Source: JANQIO01 sp965229625 (lineage in GTDB: Bacteria; Pseudomonadota; Gammaproteobacteria; Pseudomonadales; Halieaceae). From it: a stretch of 64,000 nucleotides of DNA. A model generated the notes under the pieces. It made no database searches, was not told the origin of the DNA, and saw only the letters and a program-made list of their open reading frames with translations. Both the position numbers and the translations under genes were made by a program. Positions within the stretch are counted from its first letter, which is position 1, and every line of letters starts with the position of its first letter. Below, one piece after another: positions 51,505-61,108 of this stretch. The stretch is from positions 1,302,001 to 1,366,000 of the forward strand of contig CBDDJJ010000001.1 in NCBI GenBank assembly GCA_965229625.1, in the 5' to 3' direction.

Positions 51505-52383
51505 CTATTTCTCAATGCGCGCCGAGACAGGCGCGGGCCAGTGCCGGAATGGCTCGACAAGTTGAGCAACATAGCTCACCGGAAATTCAGGCCGGCCGGC
51601 GATACCAAGCTCTCCGTCTCGAGGTTGAGGTCGGTTCGCCACGAAGGTCCCCAGCAGGTGATCCCAAATCATGGTAAACAGGCCAAAATTCACGTCGCCC
51701 TTCGTCTTTGAAGCCAGGTGATGGTGGCGATGGCCGGGCGCAACCGCCCACAGGTAGATCAACGGGCCGACGCGCATATCGACATTGGAATGCTGCAGCA
51801 GTAACTGAATTGCGGCCGCAAAGCCCAAAAGCGCGCCGACTTCAATAGGCATTCCAGCGAGCAACAAGGGCGTGGTGCCAGCAGTCAGTTCGATGGCCTG
51901 GTGCAGAGGGTGCTTCATTAGGCCGTTGAAGCCGTACATCCTCTCGACGCTGTGATGGACGGCATGTAGCCGCCAAAGCGGCTCAAACTTGTGGCTCGCA
52001 TAGTGCGCCATGGTGATACCAAAGTCTGCCACCAATATCGCGAGGGCAAGCTGAAGCCACAGTGGCAGGGCATCCGGCCAGACACCGAAGCTCGGGCTAA
52101 TTGCCGCGAGGAATGGGATGGCGGCAATAGAGACAGCATTTGATGCTTCGTTAACCAGTGCATGCAGCATGTCGCGCTTCGAGTCCCCCCTGGCGTGATT
52201 CCAGGCTTCTTCGAAGGGAGCAAGGCGCTCGGCAAAAAGAGACAAAACAATTGCCAGCACCAGCAGCAATGCGAGCCAGAACGCGCTGTGGCCATGCCCA
52301 ACGAGCAACACCGCCAGGCCAATAAAGCCCGAAAAAAACATCGGCGCGTAACCATAGTTCACCAGGATCCTGAGCAAATTCAT
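51505..52383 (-). CDS. Sterol desaturase / fatty acid hydroxylase family protein
   Basis: A 292-residue diiron membrane hydroxylase. The eight-histidine pattern is visible: HYASH (127-131), HAVHH (140-144) and HRHHH further on, with four or five membrane helices around. Such enzymes hydroxylate or desaturate lipids. ATG 52383 is preferred because GGGAG lies just upstream; an in-frame ATG at 52410 is possible. It is the middle gene of a three-gene cassette with an AraC regulator and the molybdopterin enzyme. Confidence 0.87.
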   Translation of the reverse strand: MNLLRILVNYGYAPMFFSGFIGLAVLLVGHGHSAFWLALLLVLAIVLSLFAERLAPFEEAWNHARGDSKRDMLHALVNEASNAVSIAAIPFLAAISPSFGVWPDALPLWLQLALAILVADFGITMAHYASHKFEPLWRLHAVHHSVERMYGFNGLMKHPLHQAIELTAGTTPLLLAGMPIEVGALLGFAAAIQLLLQHSNVDMRVGPLIYLWAVAPGHRHHHLASKTKGDVNFGLFTMIWDHLLGTFVANRPQPRDGELGIAGRPEFPVSYVAQLVEPFRHWPAPVSARIEK

Positions 52384-52509
52384 GAGCGTCTCCCTGTCGC
52401 TTTTCGACAAAGCTACGGATCAAGCCAGGACTAATATTGAAAAAACCGACTGCCTTTCCAGACGAACGCTGTGCTCTGTGAAAACCCAGAGCCAGGAACA
52501 GGTTTTGCG

Positions 52510-53211
52510 CTAGCGAAGCGAGTGCGCGGCAGCGGTTGGCGTAACGCCAAACATGCGACGCATGGCACGGGTAAAGTGGGCCTGGTCGGCGAAACCACCG
52601 GCGAGGGCTGCATCAGCCAAATTGGCGCCGTTTGCGAGCTCTCTTGCAGCACGCTCGAGCTTACGCCAGATCATCCAGGTGGACAGTGGTACGCCCAGCT
52701 GATCACGCGCCAATGCACGCAGGCGGGACTCGGACATCCCACAGCGGGCCGCAGCGTCAGCAATCGATACAGCCCCCGGATGCTCACCCAGCTCCGCCAG
52801 GGTCTGTTGAAGGCGAGCATCGAGTCGACCGGAAGCACTGCCTGCAAGGCGCTGAAGGGCCTCTAACAGGACATCTGGTGTTGCTGACACATCAAAGGGA
52901 AGTGCATCCGGAGCCAACACCGATATCTCCGCGGAATCTATCCGATCCGCCAGCTCAAGCGCCAGGTCGCACTGGGGATCGAGATAGACAATGGCAAGCA
53001 TGTCGGCGTAATCCAGCGCATGGGCAACGAGCGGACGGACAAGGAGAACATCACCGCGATGCTCACCACCGAGTTCGTCCTTCACCGCGACCTCAGAACC
53101 GCGGCTCAATACTATCTGGTAGGCTGCATGCTGGTGCAGGTCGTTATCATCCGCCGGCCCGGAATAGACTGCGAAGGCACCGCCAAACTCGAATCGACCG
53201 GACCAGGCCAT
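52510..53211 (-). CDS. AraC-family transcriptional regulator
   Basis: A 233-residue regulator with a cupin-like N-terminal half (FGGAFAVYSGPADDNDLHQHAAYQIV) and a C-terminal double helix-turn-helix: VSIADAAARCGMSESRLRALARDQLG, then LADAALAGGFADQAHFTRAMRRMFGVTP. It probably controls the downstream hydroxylase and molybdopterin enzyme genes on the same strand. The gene opens the cassette that separates PdsO from the sortase genes. Confidence 0.87.
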   Translation of the reverse strand: MAWSGRFEFGGAFAVYSGPADDNDLHQHAAYQIVLSRGSEVAVKDELGGEHRGDVLLVRPLVAHALDYADMLAIVYLDPQCDLALELADRIDSAEISVLAPDALPFDVSATPDVLLEALQRLAGSASGRLDARLQQTLAELGEHPGAVSIADAAARCGMSESRLRALARDQLGVPLSTWMIWRKLERAARELANGANLADAALAGGFADQAHFTRAMRRMFGVTPTAAAHSLR

Positions 53212-53618
53212 TTAGCGTCGGAGCCTCGTGGAGCGCGGCATAACCACCTGTAGCACCCGGGAGAGGCCAGCCGTCGAAACGCGTCGCCCTCGGAACGGGC
53301 GTAGGCACCTTCTCCTGATGTAAGCCATCCGGGCAGCCTACAGCAGAGAACAGGGTCAGTCTTGAATATATCGGAACACGGAATCGGTAGCGGGTATGCC
53401 ATCTTAACCTGATGGCGGGATGGAAGAATGGCTGCCAGGGCGCACGGGCGCACCCGAAAAGGCCTCCGGCGAGATGGTAACAGCTCTCACCCCCAGCGGC
53501 TTGAAACCATCCCGCTGGCGAACCACAACCAGGTGTATGCATCCCTGGCAGCCATTGCAGCGAGTATGGAAGCTGTGCGGGCCTTTTCCAGCGGCTAAAA
53601 AGGAATCGGTGACCGTGA
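53212..53618. other. Intergenic region with no convincing gene
   Basis: About 400 bp between the AraC gene and the sortase gene. A 72-codon minus-strand ORF (53404-53622, GTG start) overlaps the sortase stop and has a CNGCQGC motif, but codon use is not convincing. The region probably holds the AraC promoter and the junction of the inserted cassette. Confidence 0.5.
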
Positions 53619-54158
53619 TCACAAAAGCGGTCTGGCGACCACAACGTAGCGCAGCGGGCCGCCACTGCGCACTGCATCAAAGGGGTAACAGGTCACCAGC
53701 AACAGGCCGTCACCCGCCGCACGCAGCGGCCCACGGCGCGTATCGGCAATGAAGCTGCGGCTGACCTGGTAACGCCTGGGGTCGCCTTCCGGGCCGTATA
53801 ACAGCAATTCCTCGCCGGGTTCGACCTCGGCCAGGAAACGGAAATGCGTGTCCCGGTGGCCGCCGATAATCGACAGTCCCGGCGCACCGGGCGGCGCCGA
53901 GGCCGGGTCGTGGGCGGGCCCGAAGGCCAGCGCGTTGCCCTGCCCGCCCGACAGTACATACAGGGATTGCCTGCGGGCCGGCCATTCCAGCCGGGCGATG
54001 GGGTGGGTATCCGCCCAGGGCCAGGGTTTGGCGGGTTGCGGCTGCTGCCAGGCATGGGCAATAAGCTGCTGCGCGAGGGCGGCCTTGAGCTGGATATACA
54101 CGCCCGCCCCCAGCTGGTTCAACGCCAGGCCCAGGCAGATGATCGCCAGAATACGCAT
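53619..54158 (-). CDS. Class GN (proteobacterial) sortase
   Basis: A 179-residue sortase with an N-terminal membrane anchor (about 3-21). The catalytic triad is visible: H101 in IIGGHRDTHF, C157 in LLLVTCYPF and R170 in GGPLRYVVV. It is the transpeptidase of the dedicated single-target sortase system of marine gammaproteobacteria. Its start overlaps the 3' end of the target-protein gene by 40 bp, so the two are translated as a pair. Substrate is expected to be the C-terminal signal of that neighbour. Confidence 0.92.
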   Translation of the reverse strand: MRILAIICLGLALNQLGAGVYIQLKAALAQQLIAHAWQQPQPAKPWPWADTHPIARLEWPARRQSLYVLSGGQGNALAFGPAHDPASAPPGAPGLSIIGGHRDTHFRFLAEVEPGEELLLYGPEGDPRRYQVSRSFIADTRRGPLRAAGDGLLLVTCYPFDAVRSGGPLRYVVVARPLL

Positions 54159-56143
54159 GCCAGTACCAGGGCCAGGCAGCCCAGCAACAGGTTGAAGCGG
54201 GAGTTCGTCGCTGTGCGTGGCCAGGCAAACTCCTGGGGCGCCTGGCCATTGGGCCGCAGGTTGGCGACCGACTCTTTTTCCAGGCCTGACTCCGCCGGCC
54301 GGCTCGGCTTTTGTTCCACTGCCACGAAACTGGTGTAGGGGCTGACGACCTGGTGTTCCAGGGCAATCGGCAGCACCGCATCGCGGACTGTCTGCTCGTC
54401 GCGACCCAGCACCTTCTCATCGAGCAGGGCTTCGATGGCCGCCCGGGCCCACAGGGTGCTGATCCCACTGTAGGCGTCCTCCATGCCCTGTGCGGCGGGT
54501 GCAGCCAGTAGCTCAGTTTTCCAGCCCGCCCGTGGACCGGTGCCACGCACGGTCACCGCCGTGTTCAACAGGCTGTCATCTGCCCGCGCACTGATCAGCA
54601 GCGGTTCACCGGGGTAGAGATCGGGCACTGCCCGGGGATAGGTCTCGACTGCTACTGGCCAGCTCACTTCCAGGTCGGCCAGCGCAGTGCTGGCGAGCCG
54701 TGTGAAAAGGCCATACATCGCCTCCTGGACGACCAGGGAACTGCCAATCAGTACGTGCTCGCCGCGACCTGCCTGGGCGGCCTTGCGCATAAACCACCGG
54801 TTCGGGGCACTGCCAATGCCCACTGTGAACAAGCGACTGGCACCCAGGCGCTGATGGATTTGCCGGAACAGTTCCGCTTCATTGCCCACTGCGCCGTCGG
54901 TGATAAACACCACCTGCCGCAGTCTGTCGTCCTCGGCTTCCCCTATTGGCAGAGCCAGTTCCAGTGCTGCACGCATCTCGGTCCCACCGCCGGCGCGCAG
55001 CTGATCAACAAATTCCTGGGCCCGGGCCAGGTGTTGGGGCGTGGCATCCATCGCCACAGGAAACAGGCTCCGGGCGCTGCTGTTGAACTCGATGATATTA
55101 AAGCGATCTGCCGGCGTGAGCTTGCCCAGGGCGTAGCTGAGGCTGGCGCGCGCCTGTTCGATAGAGCTGCCACCCATGGAGCCCGAGGTATCGATAACAA
55201 ACACCAGCTCGCGTGCCAGCCCCGGCGAGGGGGCTGCACCTGGCGCCGTGACATCCGGCGACAAGACCATCAGCAACGCGTAGTCATGAGCGCCCACCCG
55301 CTCATGAAACAGCGCAGCCCGTGGCTCACTGCCGGGCAGCGGCCGCCAGATAAGCTCGAAATCCCGGTCCATGGGCACAGCGCCATCGGCCAGTTGCACG
55401 CGGTAGCGGGCCTGCTCACGTGCCAGGGTGATATCGTGGAATGGCGCATCCACCGCCGCCAGGGGCAAGCCCATATTGATCTCGGCGGAGATGGTAATGG
55501 GCTGGATCGGGTCACCGGCGGTGGCCGGGCGCGGGTGCTGGAATTGCCAGACCTGGTCGGCGGCCGGGAAATCCGCGGGTATGTAGCGTGGCGTTATCGT
55601 CGTGGGCAGGCGCAGGCCAAACAGGCCGTCGCGGTAGCTGATCCGCTCGATATAGTGCAGCTCGACGCTGACGACTTCGCCCGGACCGATATTGGCAACC
55701 CGGTTGCTGAACAGGTTCGGGCGCCGCTGCTCCACCAGGCTTGCCTTGCGGCCGCTGCTGCGAGCCTGTTCATAGATCTCTTTCGCCGCCTGCTTTTCAT
55801 GGATTTCGCCAAGGATGACCCGCTCACCGATCACCAGTTTCAGGCGGTTGATCGCGGCCTGGTCCGGCAGCGGGAACAGGTATTCGCCCTCCACCCAGGC
55901 CTCGCTGTCGTTGCGGAAGCTCTGCTTGAGCACCACATGCGCCACCAGGCCCGTCACCCGGATACTGGCCTCAGCGGCAAGCTGGATCGCCGGACGGTAG
56001 CCATAGGGGCCGGACAGTCGCAGCTGCCCGGCGCCCGGCTCCCGTTCGAGACCGTGGGCACCAGTGTCCGTGGCGGTCGCGCTGGCAGCCGCCAGCGCCG
56101 GCGTCAGCCATCCCAGGAACATGATCAGCAGTGCCCGTCGCAT
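54119..56143 (-). CDS. Marine proteobacterial sortase target protein (VIT/VWA)
   Basis: A 674-residue surface protein. A signal peptide (1-20) leads to a VIT domain (about 45-170, with VAHVVLKQSFRNDSEAWVEG and FSNRVANIGPGEVVSVELHY), a VWA domain with the metal site DTSGS (318-322) and a C-terminal sorting signal: WPRTAT at 641-646, then a hydrophobic helix and a final Arg. The motif stands where LPxTG would be in Gram-positives. It is the only apparent sortase substrate here. The VIT/VWA pair resembles inter-alpha-trypsin inhibitor heavy chains; ligand unknown. Confidence 0.92.
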   Translation of the reverse strand: MRRALLIMFLGWLTPALAAASATATDTGAHGLEREPGAGQLRLSGPYGYRPAIQLAAEASIRVTGLVAHVVLKQSFRNDSEAWVEGEYLFPLPDQAAINRLKLVIGERVILGEIHEKQAAKEIYEQARSSGRKASLVEQRRPNLFSNRVANIGPGEVVSVELHYIERISYRDGLFGLRLPTTITPRYIPADFPAADQVWQFQHPRPATAGDPIQPITISAEINMGLPLAAVDAPFHDITLAREQARYRVQLADGAVPMDRDFELIWRPLPGSEPRAALFHERVGAHDYALLMVLSPDVTAPGAAPSPGLARELVFVIDTSGSMGGSSIEQARASLSYALGKLTPADRFNIIEFNSSARSLFPVAMDATPQHLARAQEFVDQLRAGGGTEMRAALELALPIGEAEDDRLRQVVFITDGAVGNEAELFRQIHQRLGASRLFTVGIGSAPNRWFMRKAAQAGRGEHVLIGSSLVVQEAMYGLFTRLASTALADLEVSWPVAVETYPRAVPDLYPGEPLLISARADDSLLNTAVTVRGTGPRAGWKTELLAAPAAQGMEDAYSGISTLWARAAIEALLDEKVLGRDEQTVRDAVLPIALEHQVVSPYTSFVAVEQKPSRPAESGLEKESVANLRPNGQAPQEFAWPRTATNSRFNLLLGCLALVLACVFWRSSAWAWR

Positions 56144-56305
56144 GAGGTTCTCCCATGTGGTTTCGCGCTATTGCAGCAGCGAACCCGGGCCGGGAGACGC
56201 GCAGCCTGTGGCAGGCTTGAGGGCAATTGTGATGAATTGTGGCAAGCGGTTGTGGCCCGGGGCGGATTTTGGAACTATCGCCCTTGCACACGCTGGGGAA
56301 ACGAC

Positions 56306-56998
56306 ATGTCGCGCCATATCGCTATCGTCGAAGACGAGCCCACTATTGCCGCCAACTACCGCGATGCCCTGACCCGGCAGGGCTTTGCCGTGTCCTGCCA
56401 TGGCGACCGGGGCAGCGCCTGGGCGGCCTTCGAGCAACGCCTGCCGGACATGGCCATCATCGATGTCGGCCTGCACGATGAAGTGGAGGGCGGCTTTGAG
56501 CTATGTCGCGACCTGCGCGCAAAAGCACCCGAGCTGCCGATTGTGTTCCTGACCGCTCGCGACACAGAGCTGGATGTGATCAGCGGGCTGCGCCTGGGCG
56601 CGGATGATTACCTCACCAAGGACATCAGCCAGGCACAGATGCTGGCGCGGATTCACGCCCTGCTGCGCCGGGTGGACGCGCTGCGCCAACCGGTGCAGGC
56701 GGAAGACGTACTCGAGCGCGGCGGGCTGGCCATCAACCTGCAGCGCATGACGGTGAGCTGGCAGGAACAGGCGGTGGACGTCACGGTTACCGAGTTCTGG
56801 ATCGTGCATGCCCTGGCCTTGCACCCTGGCCACGTAAAAAACCGCCAGCAGTTGATGGACGCCGCCAACGTGGTGTTGGATGACAACACCATCACCTCGC
56901 ACATCAAGCGCATCCGCAAGAAGTTCCTGGCCATCGACCCGCAGTTCGCGGCCATAGAAACCGCCTACGGCATGGGGTACCGCTGGAAGGCGGGCTAG
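56306..56998 (+). CDS. pdsR: Sortase-system response regulator PdsR
   Basis: A 230-residue OmpR-class response regulator. The receiver has EDEP (9-12), the phosphoacceptor D53 in AIIDVGLHDE and the lysine in YLTKDIS; the C-terminal winged helix shows VTEFWIVHALALHPGHV and TSHIKRIRKKFLAIDPQFAAIETAYGMGYRWK. ATG 56306 starts the receiver; the open frame extends further upstream but is non-coding. It is divergent from the sortase target gene and precedes the kinase by 46 bp, matching the dedicated sortase two-component pair. Confidence 0.9.
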   Translation: MSRHIAIVEDEPTIAANYRDALTRQGFAVSCHGDRGSAWAAFEQRLPDMAIIDVGLHDEVEGGFELCRDLRAKAPELPIVFLTARDTELDVISGLRLGADDYLTKDISQAQMLARIHALLRRVDALRQPVQAEDVLERGGLAINLQRMTVSWQEQAVDVTVTEFWIVHALALHPGHVKNRQQLMDAANVVLDDNTITSHIKRIRKKFLAIDPQFAAIETAYGMGYRWKAG

Positions 56999-57044
56999 CG
57001 TCTCCACACAGCCCATGCTGATGGCTCATTACTCGCGCTAAGCC

Positions 57045-59069
57045 ATGACCCTTCGCCGCCAGCTGCTGCTGGTCAGCCTGCTGCTCATTGCCCTGCCCTG
57101 GGCGGGCTGCCAGTACGTGCGGGAAATGGAAGGCGCACTGCAGAGCGGCCAGGCCCAGGCCCTGCTGGCAACAACGCGTGCGGTGGCCACCGTCGTGGGG
57201 GAAAACGCTGCCCTGCTCTACCCCGCACCAGAACGCCGCGGCGCCGGCGAGCCGCTGACCGGTCAGCTCTACGCTGAACTCGCCACTGCCCCGGTCATTG
57301 TCGACGGCTACGCCGACGGCTGGACCGGCCCTGCCCACCAGCGCTTCGGACCCGTGCAATACCGGGCCCAGGTACGCGGCCCGCTGCTCTACCTGCTTTT
57401 CATCGTGAGCGATGACAACGTGGTCTACCACGATCCACGCAACGTGCGTCGCGCCAGCGGCGACCGCCTGGTGCTGCGCACCGGCCGTGGCCAGGATTAT
57501 GTGATAGCTACCGCCGCGCCGGGCGCGGTGCAGGCACGCATCGAGCGGGAAGCCGCGGTCATGGGATTCGAGCCGCGGATTCGCGGCTACTGGCAGGACA
57601 GCCTCGAGGGCTTCACGGTCGAACTGGAGCTGCCGCTGGCCATGCTCGAGCACCGCCTGGGCTTCTACCTGGTGCGCAACAGCGACACCGCCAGCATCGG
57701 CACCGGCGATAGCGTCGGCACCGTACTGCCGGGCAGCCGCAACCTGCCGCCCTGGCTGGTGTATCCCTCCGCAGAACTGGCTGACGCCCTGGCGCCCTTC
57801 GCCTACGCCGGCATTGAACTTACCGCGGTGGACCGCCAGCACTGGGCCATGGCCCGGGCCAGCAGCAACCCGGCGGACATGCCGAGGAGCGAAACACCCT
57901 GGCTGCTCAAGGCCCTGTACCGCGCGGTACTCAATGGCGCCCCGCCCCAGTCGCTGCCTGTCGATACCCCGGTGGGCCAGGTCACGCTGGCGGAACTCGA
58001 TACCGCACTGGCAGGGGGAGTAGCCGCTGCCTGGTACGCCTCACCGGCCGGTGGCGGTCGCAAGCTATTAGCCAGTGCCGCGCCGGTGGTGCAGGACGGC
58101 GAGGTAATTGGCGCCGTGGTGGCCCGCCAGGGTAGCGAGCCCTACCTGAGCCTCACCGACCGCGCGTTTTCCCGATTGCTTTACTACAGCCTGCTGGCGC
58201 TGTTGCTATCCGCCCTGGGCCTGCTGGGTTATGCCAGCTGGCTGTCCTGGCGTATCCGCCGCCTGTCGCGGGCCAGCGCCCGGGTGATACAGCCCGACGG
58301 CAGCCTGGATAACAGTTTCCCGGTCAGCCGTAGCCGCGACGAGATCGGCGAACTCTCCAGGCAGTATGCCGACCTGCTGGCACGGCTGAGGGATTACACC
58401 GACTACCTGCGCAGCCTGTCCCGTAAGCTCTCCCACGAGCTGCGAACGCCGATTGCCGTAATCCAGTCTTCCCTGGACAACCTGGATGCCGGCGCCGAGC
58501 AGAATGACGTCTACGTGCAACGCGCCCGCGAGGGCCTCTCACGGTTGAGCAACATTCTCACCGCCATGAGCGAGGCCACCCGGCTGGAGGAGAGCGTTCA
58601 CGCCAATACCCCGGAAGCCTATGACCTGGCGCAACTGTGCACTGACCTGTTCGGTGCCTACCAGGGACTGTACAGCGGGCATGAACTCAGCCTCGAAGCC
58701 GATACCACTGCGCTGCCGGCCTACGGGGTACCCGACCTGGTAGCGCAGATGCTCGACAAGCTGATAGACAATGCCGCCAGTTTCACACCGCCCGGAGGCG
58801 CGATCACTCTGGCGCTGCGGCAGGACGGCGACTGGGCGGAACTCGCCGTGAGCAACGAGGGGCCGCTGTTGCCCGCCGCCATGCAGCAGCAGTTATTTGA
58901 TTCCATGGTGTCGGTGCGCGAGCGCAGCGAACGCGTGCACCTCGGGCTGGGCCTGCATATCGTCCGGTTGATAGTGGACTTCCACGGCGGCAGCGCCCGG
59001 GCGGAAAACCTGCCCGACCAGTCCGGCGTGGTATTCAGGATTCGGCTGCCGCTGACGGCCCCGCAATAA
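57045..59069 (+). CDS. pdsS: Sortase-system histidine kinase PdsS
   Basis: A 674-residue membrane sensor kinase. A signal-anchor helix (about 5-22), a long periplasmic sensor region (to about 375), a second helix (about 376-402), a HAMP-like linker, the H-box RKLSHELRTPIAV (H464), and a HATPase domain with QMLDKLIDNAASFTPPGG and the LGLGLHIVRLIVDFHGG G-box. The neighbourhood (response regulator upstream, sortase and target opposite) identifies it as the kinase of the dedicated sortase system. The signal sensed is not known. Confidence 0.9.
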   Translation: MTLRRQLLLVSLLLIALPWAGCQYVREMEGALQSGQAQALLATTRAVATVVGENAALLYPAPERRGAGEPLTGQLYAELATAPVIVDGYADGWTGPAHQRFGPVQYRAQVRGPLLYLLFIVSDDNVVYHDPRNVRRASGDRLVLRTGRGQDYVIATAAPGAVQARIEREAAVMGFEPRIRGYWQDSLEGFTVELELPLAMLEHRLGFYLVRNSDTASIGTGDSVGTVLPGSRNLPPWLVYPSAELADALAPFAYAGIELTAVDRQHWAMARASSNPADMPRSETPWLLKALYRAVLNGAPPQSLPVDTPVGQVTLAELDTALAGGVAAAWYASPAGGGRKLLASAAPVVQDGEVIGAVVARQGSEPYLSLTDRAFSRLLYYSLLALLLSALGLLGYASWLSWRIRRLSRASARVIQPDGSLDNSFPVSRSRDEIGELSRQYADLLARLRDYTDYLRSLSRKLSHELRTPIAVIQSSLDNLDAGAEQNDVYVQRAREGLSRLSNILTAMSEATRLEESVHANTPEAYDLAQLCTDLFGAYQGLYSGHELSLEADTTALPAYGVPDLVAQMLDKLIDNAASFTPPGGAITLALRQDGDWAELAVSNEGPLLPAAMQQQLFDSMVSVRERSERVHLGLGLHIVRLIVDFHGGSARAENLPDQSGVVFRIRLPLTAPQ

Positions 59070-59077
59070 AGTGGGTA

Positions 59078-59947
59078 CTAGGGTTTGATCGCCAGCACGT
59101 CGGTACGCAACCGGGTAAGCACCTTCTCTGCGGTATTGCCCAGCAGCTGACCTTTCACGCCCTTGCGCCCCACGGTGCCCATCACCAGCAGCTGCGCCTT
59201 GAGGCGCGCCGACTCGCTGGTCAGCACCTTGTCCACCGGGCCGTTCTTGAGCTTGATGGCACTGATCGGCAGGTTGTGGGTGTGGGCCAGTTTCAGCACC
59301 CGCGGCTGCAGGTCGGCCTTCATCTTTTTCACGTGGCTGTATTCATCGACCAGGTCGAGTTCGGTGAGCACGGAGGGAATATGCAGGGCATGCACCAGGT
59401 AGAGCTCGGTCTCCAGCTTGTCGGCGAAGTGCTTTGCCGTGGCGATCACCAGATCGTTGAGCTGGTTGTTGATGCGGCTGTTGGTGGTGAGATCGATGGC
59501 CGCCACGATTGGCTTGGTGGCACGCCACTTTTTCTCGGCGGCGATCATGACCGGGGCCGGGCACTCGCGCAGCAGGTGCCAGTCGGTCGAGGTGTAAAGG
59601 AACGTCTCGGTGCGATGGCCGGTCTTGATCACCGCGGAATAGTCCTTGCGTTCGCACTGCTGGTCCACCCACAGGTGAATCGCCTTGTGCCAGACCACAT
59701 TGACCGCGGTGCGCACGTCGCCGGCGTGCTTGTCTACCTCCGCCTGTACCTCAGCCTTGCGTTTGTCCAACAGCTTTTTCTTGACCGCCTGTGGATCCAC
59801 CTCGGCGCGCTTGAGCTCATCAAGGTTCTCATAGGCGAATCCCACGACCTGGGCGCCCCAACCCATCTTCGCAGCCAGTTCCAGCCCGCGGGAGATGGCT
59901 ACCTGGCGCTCGTCCGGGCGGTCGGCAATGATCAAGACTATCGACAT
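59078..59947 (-). CDS. Tandem universal stress protein (UspE-like)
   Basis: A 289-residue protein with two Usp domains (about 1-145 and 146-289), as in UspE. The second half carries LLVMGTVGRKGVKGQLLGNTAEKVL, with the ATP-binding GxxG-x9-G(S/N)-like arrangement; the first is degenerate. It binds nucleotide or lipid under stress in known cases. Convergent with the PdsS gene, nine bases away. No signal peptide. Confidence 0.88.
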   Translation of the reverse strand: MSIVLIIADRPDERQVAISRGLELAAKMGWGAQVVGFAYENLDELKRAEVDPQAVKKKLLDKRKAEVQAEVDKHAGDVRTAVNVVWHKAIHLWVDQQCERKDYSAVIKTGHRTETFLYTSTDWHLLRECPAPVMIAAEKKWRATKPIVAAIDLTTNSRINNQLNDLVIATAKHFADKLETELYLVHALHIPSVLTELDLVDEYSHVKKMKADLQPRVLKLAHTHNLPISAIKLKNGPVDKVLTSESARLKAQLLVMGTVGRKGVKGQLLGNTAEKVLTRLRTDVLAIKP

Positions 59948-60018
59948 GGGTGCTCCTCGAAATACCTGAAGATGCGAAGCAGCATAGCAGACTCAAGCGC
60001 CGGCAAACCTGATCCGCG

Positions 60019-61062
60019 TCAGCTCGCCTCCAGTTCACTGAGCACACTGGCGCGGTAGTCCGCCGGTGCCTGCCCGGTCCAGCGCTTGAAGGCGCGCGAG
60101 AAGGTGCTGGGCTCTGAAAAACCCAGCAGGTAGGCAATTTCAACGATCGAGCGCTGGGGCTGGGCCAGGTACTTGCGGGCCAGTGACAGCCGCGCGTCCT
60201 GCAGCAGGTCGATAAAGCTGGTGCCCTCTTCCTTGAGTTTGCGCTGCAGGGTGCGGTTGCTCACATGCATGGCCTCGGCGATGGCCTTCTGGCTGGGCGG
60301 GCCGTCGGGCAGGTGCTCGACGATCTTGCCAACCACCGCCCGCGAAGCGCTGACTTTGGTAAACGTGGCGAGATAGGTTTCCGTCTGCTCGTCGTTGACC
60401 CGGGCCAGCTCCGGGTTGGCGGAGGCGAGCTGTTCGTTGATATCGCTTTTCACAAAGCTGATGCGATTGCACTCGCTGCCAAAACGAATGCGGCAGCCCA
60501 GCATGGAAAGAAACGGATCCGGGTTCTCGGGTTCCGGGCGCCGGCACTGCAACTCGATGGGACTGAAATACTCACCCAGCGTCAGGCGGCACAGCACCAC
60601 AATGATACCCGTACCAAAATCCTCGGCCTGGGGCTGGATCACCACTGGTTCGGCATCACCCTGGAAGTCCTCGGTCACGCCCATCTCCAGGTCGACATAC
60701 TCGTCGCGCTCGGTGAGGGTCAGCTCAAGCCCGGTGTGCAACAGCCGAGAGAACCTCACCAGGCGCTGCAGCACGTCGTAGATGGTCGAGCTGGCCAGCA
60801 CCGCCAAGCCCAGGCCGTGCAGGGTAGCGGGCTGTAACTCCTCGGCCGCATGCAGGCCAAAGGCCTCGTCGCCGGTATGCTCGCCAATCAGGCGCCACAG
60901 CACCTGCATCTTTGCCATTGGAATTCGCCGATCAGCGTTTATCACCATGGCCGGGTCGATGTCTGCCTGCTCAAAAATCGGCATCGGGTCCACACCCTGC
61001 ATACGCAGGGCACGGGCAATCGGCAGAATCATGGTGGCGAGGATGGAGGGTGATCTGTCCAT
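60019..61062 (-). CDS. AraC-family regulator with OruR/ArgR-type N-domain
   Basis: A 347-residue transcription regulator. The N-terminal arabinose-binding-like domain common in OruR/MmsR-type members is seen in GVDPMPIFEQADIDPAMV and GLHAAEELQPATLHGLGLAVLAS. The C-terminal helix-turn-helix pair is VSNRTLQRKLKEEGTSFIDLLQDARLSLARKYL-like followed by SIVEIAYLLGFSEPSTFSRAFKRWTG. ATG 61062 begins the family domain; longer in-frame starts overlap a terminator and are rejected. Its target may be the MFS gene upstream, but that is a guess. Confidence 0.88.
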   Translation of the reverse strand: MDRSPSILATMILPIARALRMQGVDPMPIFEQADIDPAMVINADRRIPMAKMQVLWRLIGEHTGDEAFGLHAAEELQPATLHGLGLAVLASSTIYDVLQRLVRFSRLLHTGLELTLTERDEYVDLEMGVTEDFQGDAEPVVIQPQAEDFGTGIIVVLCRLTLGEYFSPIELQCRRPEPENPDPFLSMLGCRIRFGSECNRISFVKSDINEQLASANPELARVNDEQTETYLATFTKVSASRAVVGKIVEHLPDGPPSQKAIAEAMHVSNRTLQRKLKEEGTSFIDLLQDARLSLARKYLAQPQRSIVEIAYLLGFSEPSTFSRAFKRWTGQAPADYRASVLSELEAS

Positions 61063-61108
61063 GACGGGGGGTGTGCTCCTGTTCCCACGCAGTATAACCG
61101 TCCGCCAT

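Noticed and set aside
53404..53622. 72-codon minus-strand frame after the sortase gene with CNGCQGC
   Set aside because: Overlaps the sortase stop, has only a GTG start without a good ribosome site and no family resemblance; not strong enough to list as a gene.
54755..56305. 517-codon upstream extension of the PdsR frame
   Set aside because: It lies antisense to the sortase target gene; the receiver domain begins exactly at the ATG at 56306.
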